Positions 1 to 9,239 of a DNA stretch of 15,184 nucleotides are shown in pieces (position 1 is the stretch's first letter; each line of letters starts with the position of its first letter). The DNA lies in assembly GCA_000316135.1 (NCBI GenBank), contig JH994079.1, positions 25,277 to 40,460 on the forward strand. The letters are read 5' to 3'. The notes under the pieces were generated by a model that did not search any database, was not told the origin of the DNA, and worked only from the letters and a program-made list of their open reading frames with translations. This DNA is from Trachipleistophora hominis (Eukaryota; Microsporidia; Pleistophoridae). The translations under genes were made by a program, and so were the position numbers.

Positions 1-3000
1 ATTGGAATACGTAAATCAGCAGGGATAGTCGTATAAACTAATCTAAGAGATTTCAAATATATAGGTAAATACAAGAAAAAACTATCCTGAACTGAATAAC
101 TACTTAATATGAGGGTCTCTAAATTAGAAAAACTTTTCAACATCTTAACATTTCGTTCGTCTAGCTTGAAACCCTCTACATTCAAATACGTTATTCGAAT
201 TCTCATGTTATAATTAAAAATGTAATAAAACACCTTGTTCATTAATATATTCATTGTTGTTACATGTTTTTGTCCGTAGTAGCTTTTATTCTTGAGAACA
301 TGGTCTCGAAAATTTCCAAAAACCGAAGTTTTTTCGTATGTTTCAATGTAAAGATAAAGATCATCATGTGCTGTAGGCAATACATGTATTTCTGATCCTT
401 CTGTTCCATACCATAAATTGTGCAATGTGAACCTTTTGAAATTATTACATCTTGTTAACAAATCATCAAAATATTTACCACTTGACTCATATGCTAACTC
501 CAAGTCTATCACACCATCAAGTGAGGGATAATTAACTTCCATCTCATCATTGCTATCGGCAGATGGTATTACTGCGAGTTTCTTCAAGCATGTTGCACTT
601 GACAAATCAAATCTACCGACACAATTGAATAAAGTAATTTCTTCACAATTTTCATTGACACGAAATACACTGTTATCTAACATCTCAACACAATGCAATG
701 AAATAACACGTATATTAGCAGGGCAGATAAATTCATTTCCGAACTTTATCTCCTTGAATATTGCAATGGTAACAGTCTTCAAGTCTAAGACTTCCTTAAT
801 CGTGGGCCATTTCACTTTTATAAAGGTAACACATTTCAAATCATCCACTTTTGAATAATCGATATTAACATCGGACGATTCCAACTCGAAATACTCACAT
901 TCCTTATTGAGAATCACTTTTTTGCCTGATATCATATCAATTTCACTTAACTTCACAGTTTTAAAACCATCGTCGATTTCAACATTACCTTTAAATGTAA
1001 TGCCCCTGAGAATTAGAGAGAATTTATCCCTACGCAATTCGATGATTTCTTTTCCATACAGCGCTATTAAACCACATTTAAATGCTCTCGATACATCGAC
1101 ATTTCCTATGGATTTTTGTATTGATAGGTTAACAACGGTTGCGCCAATTTTGAGCACGGAACAGCCACGAATATTTGTACTCTCTATGATCAATGTTTTT
1201 AGCTTACCTGCTAGGTAAATATTTTTTCCAACAGACATTCTATCAAATCGAAGATAACTCAGTGACTGGTAGATATTCTGATCATAAATAAAAGGGGATT
1301 CTATCAGTGTTAACTTTTTTAGCTGGTCTATCTTCGAAATATCGATAGAGAGAGTTGATCGTTCAATAAATAAGTTTTTTACGTGGGCATTTATTCGTAG
1401 AGTTGATCCTTCTGTTGAAATTATTCGTAAATCTGTTATGTTTCTTACAATTTCATGCTCTTCTTCTATGCATAGATCTTCAAGTACTAGCTTGTCCAAA
1501 CTTGTGCTTAAAAAACTAGTTACAGGAAATTTATTTTCTTTTATTTTTTCTGGTCCTGTAATAACTATATTGTTAAATATATTCATAATGTCAACTGGTA
1601 CGTTCTCGTTTAGAGACAAAAAGATTTTCGAGTTTCTGTTTGCGCGTAAAGGAACAATGGATCTATTCGCCGGATGCTTTCGTCGACAATGTGGTATACG
1701 TGAGCACAGGGGTAGCAATGTCTCGTTTTTTGAGACAGCTTCAGTTGTCTGGAATTTTCTGGTCAGAATAGATATAACATCATCATTATTCGTTGAATTC
1801 GACTCATATATGACGAGTCGATCGGATATTTTTGAGTTCAAAAAATTCAGATGACCATAAAAGCATATCAACTCCAGATTCTCGCATTTTCCGCTAAATG
1901 TTATGACGGATTTATTAATCGTAGATACATTTTTCAGTTTGACACAATCAACGTCCATTTGTATTTTGAATTCACTTTCAATTTTCATGTAGGTTATTGT
2001 TATATTATACAAACCAGTAGATGTTTTTGTAATCTCAATTCGACCAAACCTATCACTTGGTAAATTAACAAAACATTCATCATTGTATGAAATGTTCGGT
2101 ATTGAAAATTTGCCAGAGCACCCAAACATTACTAACGATTCAAAACCGGCCTCGACTTCCATGGTGTAATTTTCGTTCACATGGACACGCTCAAGACAAA
2201 TCTTCTTAATATTGAACGATAGTTTCAGAGATGCGCTTATAGAAATGTCTTTCATGGTTAATTCATAACAGTTCACCATACAAATGGTGTTATTAACTCG
2301 GACTTCAATAGGCTTATTAAGATCTTGTATGCTAAAATAGCAGTAAGATTTAGCCAAAATTATTACATCAACTATATCATTGCATCCAATCCTTCCTCTA
2401 CAACGGTCAAAAACAATTTTTGTGAGCCTGACGCCGTTAAATTGTAAACTGTTGTACTGTGAAACATCTGAATTTTTAAGCCCCGAAATAATACCACCCA
2501 GATCGACCACATCGGTCCAATTTCCATTTGAAATTGTTAATTCTCTCGAATCATCACCTTTTTCTGAATTAACTATTATCAGGTCACCATAATTTAGATT
2601 CATTTGAAAATGAACCGTAGAATCAGGTCTAAGGAAGTCAATAAAACCGGAAAATTCTTTTAGTGTTAAATCCTCGACATTATCCCCTATTATTAACTTT
2701 AGTATGCTAGATATCCTAATGTGTGTTAGTATAAGAACACCGGCTATCTGTATTTTACATAAATATTCTTCGAAAGTGTAATCGCTTCTTGTCAAATTAT
2801 CTATTGACCCACCTGCGTTTTCTTCCAGTTTGAACGACCATATTGTATCACGGGAACTAAAATAATTGTATTCCTCCAAGAATGGAATATTTATGGCACC
2901 GATAACACGATCAATAGTAATCGATCTGCAATCTGAGTTGATATATATGGTACAATCTTTCTCTATCACGGTTCGTCGGAACACAAATACTTTCAAATTT

Positions 3001-4142
3001 GCAGGCATTTCAAGTAATGTATTAATTTCCGAATCGACAATGGATATTTTGGCCAGCTTACAAGGCAAAACGATCTCATTATCAATTGTACAGCAATCGA
3101 AATACAGATCTACATTCTCATTCTCGAGAAAAAACATACTAAAATCACACTCCACATTCCTCAATCGTATAATAAGTCGCTTTATGAAACTGGATTTAAG
3201 AAATTCTGATGTTATAGCTTCAACAACCTGTTCTTTTTTGATATTAAAGTACATATCTTTCCAGTTTCTTTGTTTATTACAGAGGTCGGAAAAGTCAACG
3301 TCAACCACTATTCTATTATTGCCACTTTCAGAGAAATGTGTGCATAAGTCTTTCATATACTCACGGTTTGTTATTAAAAATTTGCTTTCCATTTTTAAAA
3401 AATTAAGTGGTAACAAACTTCTAAAATCCTCAAAACCAATAAATCTTGGTGATTGTTTTTCGTACTCTCCAGTTTCTGATGCAAATAACATATTACCACA
3501 TTTATCCTCTAAAACATAATAATACACAACAGTTTGTATTTCTAGCAGTAAATTAACAAAGAATGGGTTATCAACAGATAGATCTGTTTGCTTCGTTTTA
3601 TTACTAGCAGCATACCGGATGAGGCAAAGTTCTTCGATTCGATCCATCAACTTCTCATCATACCTCGTTTGGTAATCTATTTGATGTAGAATCGGTACTT
3701 TCTCATTCACAAATAGTGAAATATATTGCGCGAACTCATCAATTTCGGAATCTGTGAGCCAAACATTATGACCGTCGTTTTTCATCATCTCGATAATTTT
3801 CATATATAAAGATTTTGAAATCGGAATATTTACCTTTACATACCTACGAGTTTCTGAGGTTGAGGTGTCGTGGGCAACTGCGGTTTCATTGGACTTTTGA
3901 TCAGTTGTAATATTGTCCTCACTTTCAACTTCACCTATAGAATGTAGTAGATCCTCAAGCGTATCGTACCATTCTGAGTCAAAAACATTACGACTATTCC
4001 ATGAAAAATCAGATACATCCATTAACAGATTTATCAACGGTAAACCGTCTGAACTATCACAAACTATGATATCATGCTTGCCCTCCGGTGTGGTGCTTGC
4101 AAAACATAAAACCCATTTGATCGTATTTCTTACAATTTCCAT
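1..4142 (-). CDS. Large leucine-rich-repeat-like protein, C-terminus cut off by window edge
   Basis: I read this frame codon by codon on the minus strand from the ATG at 4142 to the left edge and found no stop (about 1380 codons). In the sampled rows, stops fall only in the other two minus frames, as expected of real coding DNA. Residues about 1-270 lack repeats and include an acidic Ser/Thr-rich linker near 60-105. From about 275 onward the protein is a long run of irregular 20-25 residue units with alternating hydrophobics, for example LKKLTLIES, LKTLIIEST, VVNLSIQKS, CEEITLFNC and IRVISLHCV. This matches degenerate leucine-rich repeats forming a beta-solenoid. I see no convincing signal peptide (the start, MEIVRNTIKWVLCFAS, has only a short hydrophobic core) and no membrane segment. 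Microsporidia are known to carry large LRR families, but I cannot name a specific one and infer no function beyond binding or structure. The gene is real with high confidence. The LRR assignment is moderate. Confidence 0.85.
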   Translation of the reverse strand, partial: MEIVRNTIKWVLCFASTTPEGKHDIIVCDSSDGLPLINLLMDVSDFSWNSRNVFDSEWYDTLEDLLHSIGEVESEDNITTDQKSNETAVAHDTSTSETRRYVKVNIPISKSLYMKIIEMMKNDGHNVWLTDSEIDEFAQYISLFVNEKVPILHQIDYQTRYDEKLMDRIEELCLIRYAASNKTKQTDLSVDNPFFVNLLLEIQTVVYYYVLEDKCGNMLFASETGEYEKQSPRFIGFEDFRSLLPLNFLKMESKFLITNREYMKDLCTHFSESGNNRIVVDVDFSDLCNKQRNWKDMYFNIKKEQVVEAITSEFLKSSFIKRLIIRLRNVECDFSMFFLENENVDLYFDCCTIDNEIVLPCKLAKISIVDSEINTLLEMPANLKVFVFRRTVIEKDCTIYINSDCRSITIDRVIGAINIPFLEEYNYFSSRDTIWSFKLEENAGGSIDNLTRSDYTFEEYLCKIQIAGVLILTHIRISSILKLIIGDNVEDLTLKEFSGFIDFLRPDSTVHFQMNLNYGDLIIVNSEKGDDSRELTISNGNWTDVVDLGGIISGLKNSDVSQYNSLQFNGVRLTKIVFDRCRGRIGCNDIVDVIILAKSYCYFSIQDLNKPIEVRVNNTICMVNCYELTMKDISISASLKLSFNIKKICLERVHVNENYTMEVEAGFESLVMFGCSGKFSIPNISYNDECFVNLPSDRFGRIEITKTSTGLYNITITYMKIESEFKIQMDVDCVKLKNVSTINKSVITFSGKCENLELICFYGHLNFLNSKISDRLVIYESNSTNNDDVISILTRKFQTTEAVSKNETLLPLCSRIPHCRRKHPANRSIVPLRANRNSKIFLSLNENVPVDIMNIFNNIVITGPEKIKENKFPVTSFLSTSLDKLVLEDLCIEEEHEIVRNITDLRIISTEGSTLRINAHVKNLFIERSTLSIDISKIDQLKKLTLIESPFIYDQNIYQSLSYLRFDRMSVGKNIYLAGKLKTLIIESTNIRGCSVLKIGATVVNLSIQKSIGNVDVSRAFKCGLIALYGKEIIELRRDKFSLILRGITFKGNVEIDDGFKTVKLSEIDMISGKKVILNKECEYFELESSDVNIDYSKVDDLKCVTFIKVKWPTIKEVLDLKTVTIAIFKEIKFGNEFICPANIRVISLHCVEMLDNSVFRVNENCEEITLFNCVGRFDLSSATCLKKLAVIPSADSNDEMEVNYPSLDGVIDLELAYESSGKYFDDLLTRCNNFKRFTLHNLWYGTEGSEIHVLPTAHDDLYLYIETYEKTSVFGNFRDHVLKNKSYYGQKHVTTMNILMNKVFYYIFNYNMRIRITYLNVEGFKLDERNVKMLKSFSNLETLILSSYSVQDSFFLYLPIYLKSLRLVYTTIPADLRIP

Positions 4143-4164
4143 GGGGGTGCTCTACATTTTTGCT

Positions 4165-4170
4165 TTTATA
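4165..4170 (-). promoter_or_regulatory. TATA box of the LRR-like gene
   Basis: Minus-strand TATAAA (within TATAAAAGC) ends 22 nt before the ATG at 4142. The leader between them ends in GAGCACCCCC directly before the ATG. C-rich motifs next to the start codon are known in microsporidian promoters. A second minus-strand ATG at 4157 is followed at once by TAG, so 4142 is the better start. Confidence 0.55.
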
Positions 4171-5765
4171 CTTTTTTCTTTATATACTCAGAAAAATCAC
4201 CTTTTTAGTAATATTCAATCGACCATTAATATAATATATACTTGTTATTTTGGACTATATATTTAAATATCAAGCGTGTACTCACAGTCCTCTTATGGAC
4301 GCACTATCATTTTTTTTTATATATTTTTACTGATATCATAATATGAACATCATTCTTGCAAATTTGTCATTTGTAGCGTGATATTACAATAAACATTCTC
4401 GTTTCCTACTACATGGTTATGCGAAAGAATTAGTTTGTTTAGAGTATTTTGATATTCTTGCAAAATATAAAAATATGCGGATGTAATTGTAATCAGTGTT
4501 TTCTTATAGGAGTTAAAACTTAATAAAAAACAAATTAAACAAGAAAAAAATTTTCAAACAACTATGAACGAGAGTTATACTGCTGTTTAAAAAATATCTG
4601 TATGTAGATGACAGCAAAAATAGTTTTTGGATGAAATAATGAGTATTAAAGTTAAAGTTTTTACTTAATTCTTCATAATTACATGTTTATTGCTTTTAAT
4701 AATAAGTACTATTACAAGTACGAATTATATTTTTTAGAATACAAGTTTATTGAAACTTAAGTATTATATAAATTAATGGTCGGTTAAGGTCAATAAAAGA
4801 ACATTTTTTATTGTTTGGTAATACTTTTCGGTATAAAAGCGCAATTTATTGCGAAAAGTGGCTTTTTTAAAAATATTTCATCTGATAAGAGTAAAAAGAA
4901 AATAAAAAAACCGATATCGTAATAATTTTTGTTATGGTTTTACGCTATAGAACAAGACACTTTTCCGATTTTTAATAGAGAATAACTTGCATTCCCATTG
5001 TATATTTATTTATTTTACAAGTTAGCTGTATGTCATATATTGTAACATTCAAGATGTTAATACCACATTACCTTTAGTACTATAAAAAAGTACATTTTTA
5101 TACTAATAATGCATTATAGTTCAGTTATTAGTCTATTTTATTTGGGAATGTAAGTCTACTTAATATTTGTTTCGGGGTAGGTATATGTTAACAAGAAAAT
5201 CAATAAAAAATTTTTAAATAGTACCATAATGTTGTAGCTGCTATAAAATGTAGTACGAATGCGTAAAAACATTTTTTTAATCATAGAAAACAAAATTTTA
5301 TATTTTCTATTCCTGCGCTGGTATATTACTAAATTAGCAAAAAAAGTGAATTGATGTTTTATTCCTTAATGATTCTCAATTCTGATGCTCATCTATCCTT
5401 TAAAATTTGTCTCACTATCTTTTAAAAAAATATATTGATTAGAAGAAAGCAGCAATAAAAAATGATATGTACTTCTCTGTTTTCAGTGTCTGTTTAAATT
5501 GCAATTATCATTTTTATTTTTTGTTGTATTTGACATATATGGTATTTAATAATTAAAATGTGGCATTATAGCAACTTCGAAAAGCTTTTCATGTCGTAAA
5601 ACATATTTTTAGAAGTGTAAAATGTTCGACCATGGCTGCTCACAAATAAATGTTTTCAACACATCAACAATGTTATATACTTTGCAACGGAATTGCTAAA
5701 TATATTATATACTTAATTTTAGTGTCTGACGAATAAATGTATGACAGTATCTATATTATAACCTC
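4171..5765. other. AT-rich intergenic DNA, no gene seen
   Basis: The sequence is very AT-rich, with many A and T runs and few CG dinucleotides. I found no ATG-initiated frame of convincing length or composition, no tRNA-like B box, and no repeat longer than simple A/T tracts. It lies upstream of the LRR-like gene, whose promoter faces into it. Confidence 0.6.
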
Positions 5766-5850
5766 GTAAATCCCAGCGGACCAGCAGAGTGAGTTGGATT
5801 AGATGACATGTTGTGAGAAAATAATTAAAATAACTTTTTTAAAAAAAACT
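5766..5850 (+). repeat. Dispersed ~95-nt element, copy C (diverged)
   Basis: This copy aligns with the reverse complement of 6082-6177 along most of its length. Shared blocks in order are TCCCAG (5771), AGAGTG, TTAGATG, TTGTG, ATAATTAAAA (5821-5830) and an A run at 5841-5848. It lacks the GCCGGTGG start seen in the other two copies. The GC-rich first half stands out from the surrounding AT-rich DNA, and the A-rich end resembles a short retroelement tail. Confidence 0.55.
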
Positions 5851-6081
5851 TGTAAATATGCAATCGTAATTCAAAAAAGTATAATCGACAAACCAAATTT
5901 GATTTTTATTTATAAGATTAAAATATTGTGTGGAAATAAAAATAATGTAAGCGAGAATTTAAATATTGATTGTGAATGTGAACAAAAAACGAGTTGAATA
6001 ATAAAACAAAATAAGCAAATAAAATTACCGTTAAAAATTTGTTATTTGGTGTTAGATCTTAAATCACCATTAACAGTATTT
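5851..6081. other. Spacer between the two inverted element copies
   Basis: This is 231 nt of AT-rich sequence between copy C (plus) and copy A (minus). A 64-codon ATG frame (5803-5997) overlaps it. That frame starts inside the repeat, is rich in Ile, Lys and Asn as expected of AT-rich filler, and matches no protein I know. I do not call it a gene. Confidence 0.45.
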
Positions 6082-6177
6082 TTTTTAACTAAAAGTCGTT
6101 TTAATTATCTCCTTAGAACACAACATCTAACCAAACACACTCTTCTAATCCACTGGGACCGACTATGGCCACCGGCT
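6082..6177 (-). repeat. Dispersed ~95-nt element, copy A (inverted)
   Basis: Read on the minus strand, it begins AGCCGGTGGCCATAGTCGG and ends in TTTTAGTTAAAAAAAA. It shares with copy B the head GCCGGTGGC, the block GTGTTTGGTTA (plus-strand coordinates 6128-6138) and TTTTAGTTAAAAA (6082-6094). Most differences in the head are transitions. With copy C it forms a diverged inverted pair separated by 231 nt. Confidence 0.7.
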
Positions 6178-6879
6178 TTATCAACGATAATAAAAAGAAA
6201 AAAATCGACTGATTTTATAAGAATTTTTATTACTTTTAGAAAAAAAAGTGTTGGTAATTTGAACGTAAAAGAATTAAAAGGCTTTAATACATTCTCATCC
6301 TATAAAATATATATTATGATAAAAACAACTGATATAAGTTCAAAACAATCCTGTTTTATTTCGTTAAATTAAGAAATTAAATCATATGAATAAAGAAACA
6401 TAGAACGTTAATTTTAATGGAATACATTTAATGCATGAATAAAATTATTTAATATCCTGATAAAGACGCTAAATTTGTAACGTTAAACACGTGAAATATA
6501 TTTTTGGGATATTACTTTAAGATTGCTGTTTCATTCGGAAACGAGTTTTCGTTCATTTAGAACGTTGATTAGTGAATCGTTAAATGCAATATACCATGTA
6601 GATTAATCACAAAAATGTCTTTTTAACACTGGTTGAGAAACAATCGTGCAACGTGTTTAAGCTCATCCATTGTGATTACAATGTTAGAATGCCATATAAT
6701 CGTATTATTTTGAGAAAACCAATATAATACGCCCTTTATAACAGTACTGGAAGCAAACCTAAAATAAATACGCCCAACACAATTTTTTTGCGTAGAGAAA
6801 TAAGGTTTTTAAATAAGATTTTCTTCTTAAATAAGATTTTTTTAAAACTATAAATATAACCACGTACAACAAATTTAAT
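6178..6879. other. AT-rich intergenic DNA downstream of the BAP31-like gene
   Basis: No gene was seen. The only long frame here (6046-6372, plus) begins with TTG rather than ATG, crosses the repeat element and is not convincing. Near 6810-6845 the sequence TTAAATAAGATTTT is repeated about 30 nt apart, just past the 3' end of the BAP31-like gene. It may belong to the transcript's 3' end. I found no canonical AATAAA signal there on the minus strand. Confidence 0.5.
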
Positions 6880-7578
6880 CTACCATTCTGCCTCCCAGTT
6901 CTCATCTTCATTCTCTTCATTACGCAGAGGTGCGGCTTTTCCGTCATCCACCGTTTTATGAGTACCAGCCAACGAATTATTTTTCTTATCGACCATATTC
7001 CCCGGCGGCGCGTCCTTACGAGTATCAGTTGTGTTTGAGCTGGTTGCACGCTCATTAGACGTACCTGCTGTACTATTAATGCTGCCAAAGGTATCGCTCT
7101 GACCAGTAACCCGATTACGAACAACACCATCATCACCACCACGCCCAGAATCCTCCCTAACGCCAACATCCTTGCCAAGCACAACCCTATTCCTCAAGCC
7201 ATCATTTTCTTCTTTTAATTTCTTGTTTTCCTCCACCATTTCCATAACAAATTTCTTATGATTCTCAATCTGCCGTCTCATTACGCTTACCTCCATCTCT
7301 TCTCTTTTCAATCGACCAACCACGTTCAACATCCGTTTAAGAATCAAGAACAGGAACAGCGTGATACCATTCAAGTAAAAATACTGCTGGTACGATCTTC
7401 TATACAGCGAATCAGCAAATGAAAACGCTATTAGCATAACGAGTGCATAAATAAGATGGTGAACGGGACGAGGGAGGGCTATCGTAAGTTTTTGAGGTGA
7501 AAATGGTAGTAAGAGAACCGTTAGGAATAGCAGTTCTGATAGCAGAAATGATTGTGTGATGAGCAGTGTGAGAGACAT
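6880..7578 (-). CDS. BAP31/Yet-family ER membrane protein
   Basis: This 232-residue protein has the architecture of BAP31 (human BCAP31) and yeast Yet1/Yet3, ER proteins that handle the export and quality control of membrane proteins. Three hydrophobic segments lie at about 5-26, 40-55 and 65-81, with an acidic residue in the first (E15). The start MSL is typical of the family. FYLNGITLFLFLILKRML (67-84) corresponds to the conserved third helix (RNLYIxGFxLFLxLxxxR). Residues about 84-131 are a heptad-like coiled coil, also as in BAP31. The rest (132-232) is a hydrophilic Ser/Thr/Asp/Gly-rich tail ending in NWEAEW. The C-terminal KKxx retrieval signal of BAP31 is absent. The ATG at 7578 is supported by a TATA box 19 nt upstream. 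The family call comes from layout and the third helix; overall identity is low. Confidence 0.75.
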   Translation of the reverse strand: MSLTLLITQSFLLSELLFLTVLLLPFSPQKLTIALPRPVHHLIYALVMLIAFSFADSLYRRSYQQYFYLNGITLFLFLILKRMLNVVGRLKREEMEVSVMRRQIENHKKFVMEMVEENKKLKEENDGLRNRVVLGKDVGVREDSGRGGDDGVVRNRVTGQSDTFGSINSTAGTSNERATSSNTTDTRKDAPPGNMVDKKNNSLAGTHKTVDDGKAAPLRNEENEDENWEAEW

Positions 7579-7597
7579 TGAGGGTTGCTATTGTTTG

Positions 7598-7603
7598 TTT
7601 ATA
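7598..7603 (-). promoter_or_regulatory. TATA box of the BAP31-like gene
   Basis: Minus-strand TATAAA ends 19 nt before the ATG at 7578. It is followed by the A/C-rich leader CAAACAATAGCAACCCTCA. Spacing and leader composition match those of the genes at 4142 and 13675. Confidence 0.55.
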
Positions 7604-7625
7604 AAAGAGAATAATTTAAAGGTGC

Positions 7626-7775
7626 AAGTGATCATGATAGGAGGGAAGAAGCAATTGGTTCAAGAGGTACTAATTACGATGTAAGACAATGAACGGGTAT
7701 AAGTGATCATGATAGGAGTGAAGAAGCAATTGGTTCAGGAGGTACTAATTACGATGTAAGACAATGAAAGAGGTG
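7626..7775 (+). repeat. Two tandem 75-bp repeats, with a decayed third copy
   Basis: Two copies at 7626-7700 and 7701-7775 begin AAGTGATCATGATAGGAG and differ at only a few positions up to ACAATGAA. A third, diverged fragment (7803-7835) keeps AATTACGA.GTAAGA.AATGAACG. The array begins about 50 nt upstream of the BAP31-like start codon. No frame runs through it: each copy carries stops. Confidence 0.85.
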
Positions 7776-7835
7776 CGTTATGAAGATGATGTTAGTTTAA
7801 AAGGTATGATTTAATTACGAGGTAAGATAATGAAC

Positions 7836-8979
7836 GAAACAGCAGAAATACGAATAGTTAATGGTGCTGCATCCACAGTAATAGTTTTGAAGGTTCGTTT
7901 TATTATTCTTCGTTAAGAGGATGCTTAATTATTTTTTTTACCTTATTCTCCGTTAAATTGCATTAATCATAAGAAGAATGAAAGGAACGAACTGTATTGC
8001 CGTATAAAAGTTTAGAAAAAATAAAACTAAGAAAAGGCTCCCCTGGTCAGCAACACAAAAAGAGAATGATTAACTAATCAGGAAATTAAAATTACTAAGG
8101 AATTAGAAACACAAAAGAACACGTTAAATACGATCAGCTAAAATATTTTGATAAGCAATGCAGAATAAGAAATAGAAGTTGTTAGAAAAAGAGTCCTTAA
8201 TAGTCAACATGAAGGCTCATCCTTGACAAGAATTATATTACGCGTAATTAATAAGAAAGAAATTACCATTTAGTGTACATAACACGTATTGTTAGGAGGT
8301 ATAGGAAATGTTCTGTTCATCTTTATCTCAGAATACGCATTGCAAATGAAAACAAAGAATGCGTTGTTTAACATCGTTAGAAATTATTCACGTGTTAACC
8401 ATAGAACAGCAGTGCTTATACCATCCATAACTGCATTGTACCACGCACAGTCCTTTACGATGTGTTTAGCAATGAATGAAAGAGCCTTACAGTATAAGAA
8501 CAGTTGCTAAAACGTATTAGAATACGTTTAATATTACGTATGCAGTAGAACATGTCATTATTACTGCTCAACACAAGATAAGGTATTAAGAGCAGTTTAC
8601 GTAGTTGTAGACTAAATACGATAATACGTGTTTATACGAACTAATGTTCTGTGCTAACACCGTATTTTTAATTTCTGGTAGAAAGGAGAGCACGTTCTAT
8701 CAATTAATGTGTATTTCTAGTCAACGTTAACACCTTTACTTCACTACCCCTTTAGACAGGAAGACAAGACAAAGGAAGGACGACGTATCTCAACAGTCTT
8801 ATCAATTGATGAACGATACGTTTATTTTACCTGCTGACGTACAAAATGTTTAGTTCGTTGTAATGATAAGGAGTAGATCCTTTCTCAGGATGTAACGATC
8901 TATGCAATGATCGTATGACAAGTGAAGAAGGTCTGCTGAATATAGAACTGCTGCTAAATAGCGGTTGTTAACGAATTCG
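7836..8979. other. Gene-poor interval with protein-like fragments
   Basis: It is less AT-rich than 4.2-6.7 kb and rich in words such as ACGTA and TTAACG. I found no complete ATG-started gene. Several short, stop-bounded plus-strand stretches look protein-like: 8289-8510 (73 codons, TTG start); a stretch after the TAG near 8720 that includes ISTVLSIDERYVYFTC; and one near 8872-8970 that includes MTSEEGLLNIELLLNSGC. They may be remains of a decayed gene or chance. No family is recognisable. Confidence 0.35.
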
Positions 8980-9102
8980 TGTTTAGTCCTTTACAATCAA
9001 CGAATGTTAACGTTTAGAGGGAACGCATTCACACGGTGGAGTGATCTACAAATTTATGTTTAGTCCTTTACAATCAACGAATGTTAACGTTAAGAGAGAA
9101 CG
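8980..9102 (+). repeat. Direct repeat pair, 46 bp, spaced 77 bp
   Basis: Copies at 8980-9025 and 9057-9102 both begin TGTTTAGTCCTTTACAATCA and run through CGAATGTTAACGTT to GAACG, with only about two to three mismatches. The short word AGTCCTTTAC also occurs at 8449-8458. The pair lies downstream of the 3' end of the SRP receptor gene. Confidence 0.85.
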
Positions 9103-9239
9103 TACTTAACTATGAACGTATTTTCTTACCTTCTTCTCTAAGGCATGCATCCTTAAATTCGTTCAACGTAAAGGCACGGCAGTGCTAAGAATATTTAATT
9201 ATTTTAAAATGTTACTACGTATCACCATGGCATAAGACT

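Noticed and set aside
550..4266. Plus-strand frames of 70-217 codons (550-858, 907-1218, 1438-1854, 1851-2063, 2380-2592, 2866-3519, 3913-4266)
   Set aside because: They lie opposite the continuous 1380-codon minus-strand frame and are antisense shadows. Several start with non-ATG codons.
6082..6177. Resemblance of the element head to 5S rRNA, 7SL Alu-domain or tRNA A-box sequence
   Set aside because: Short stretches (GGTGGCCATAG, TCCCAG, AGTGG) look similar by eye, but spacing and pairing partners are missing and there is no B box. It remains only a lead for a covariance search.
5803..6372. Frames of 64 and 108 codons in the AT-rich spacer
   Set aside because: The first starts inside repeat copy C and the second begins with TTG and crosses repeat copy A. 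Both have AT-rich filler composition and no TATA box at the usual distance.
6759..7184. 141-codon minus frame overlapping the BAP31-like gene
   Set aside because: It is the same strand in another frame and covers the low-complexity tail. Its hydrophobic, Val/Arg-rich content is a by-product of that sequence.
7626..7775. CRISPR-like reading of the repeats
   Set aside because: There are only two long adjacent copies with no unique spacers between them, in a eukaryotic context. It is a plain tandem duplication.
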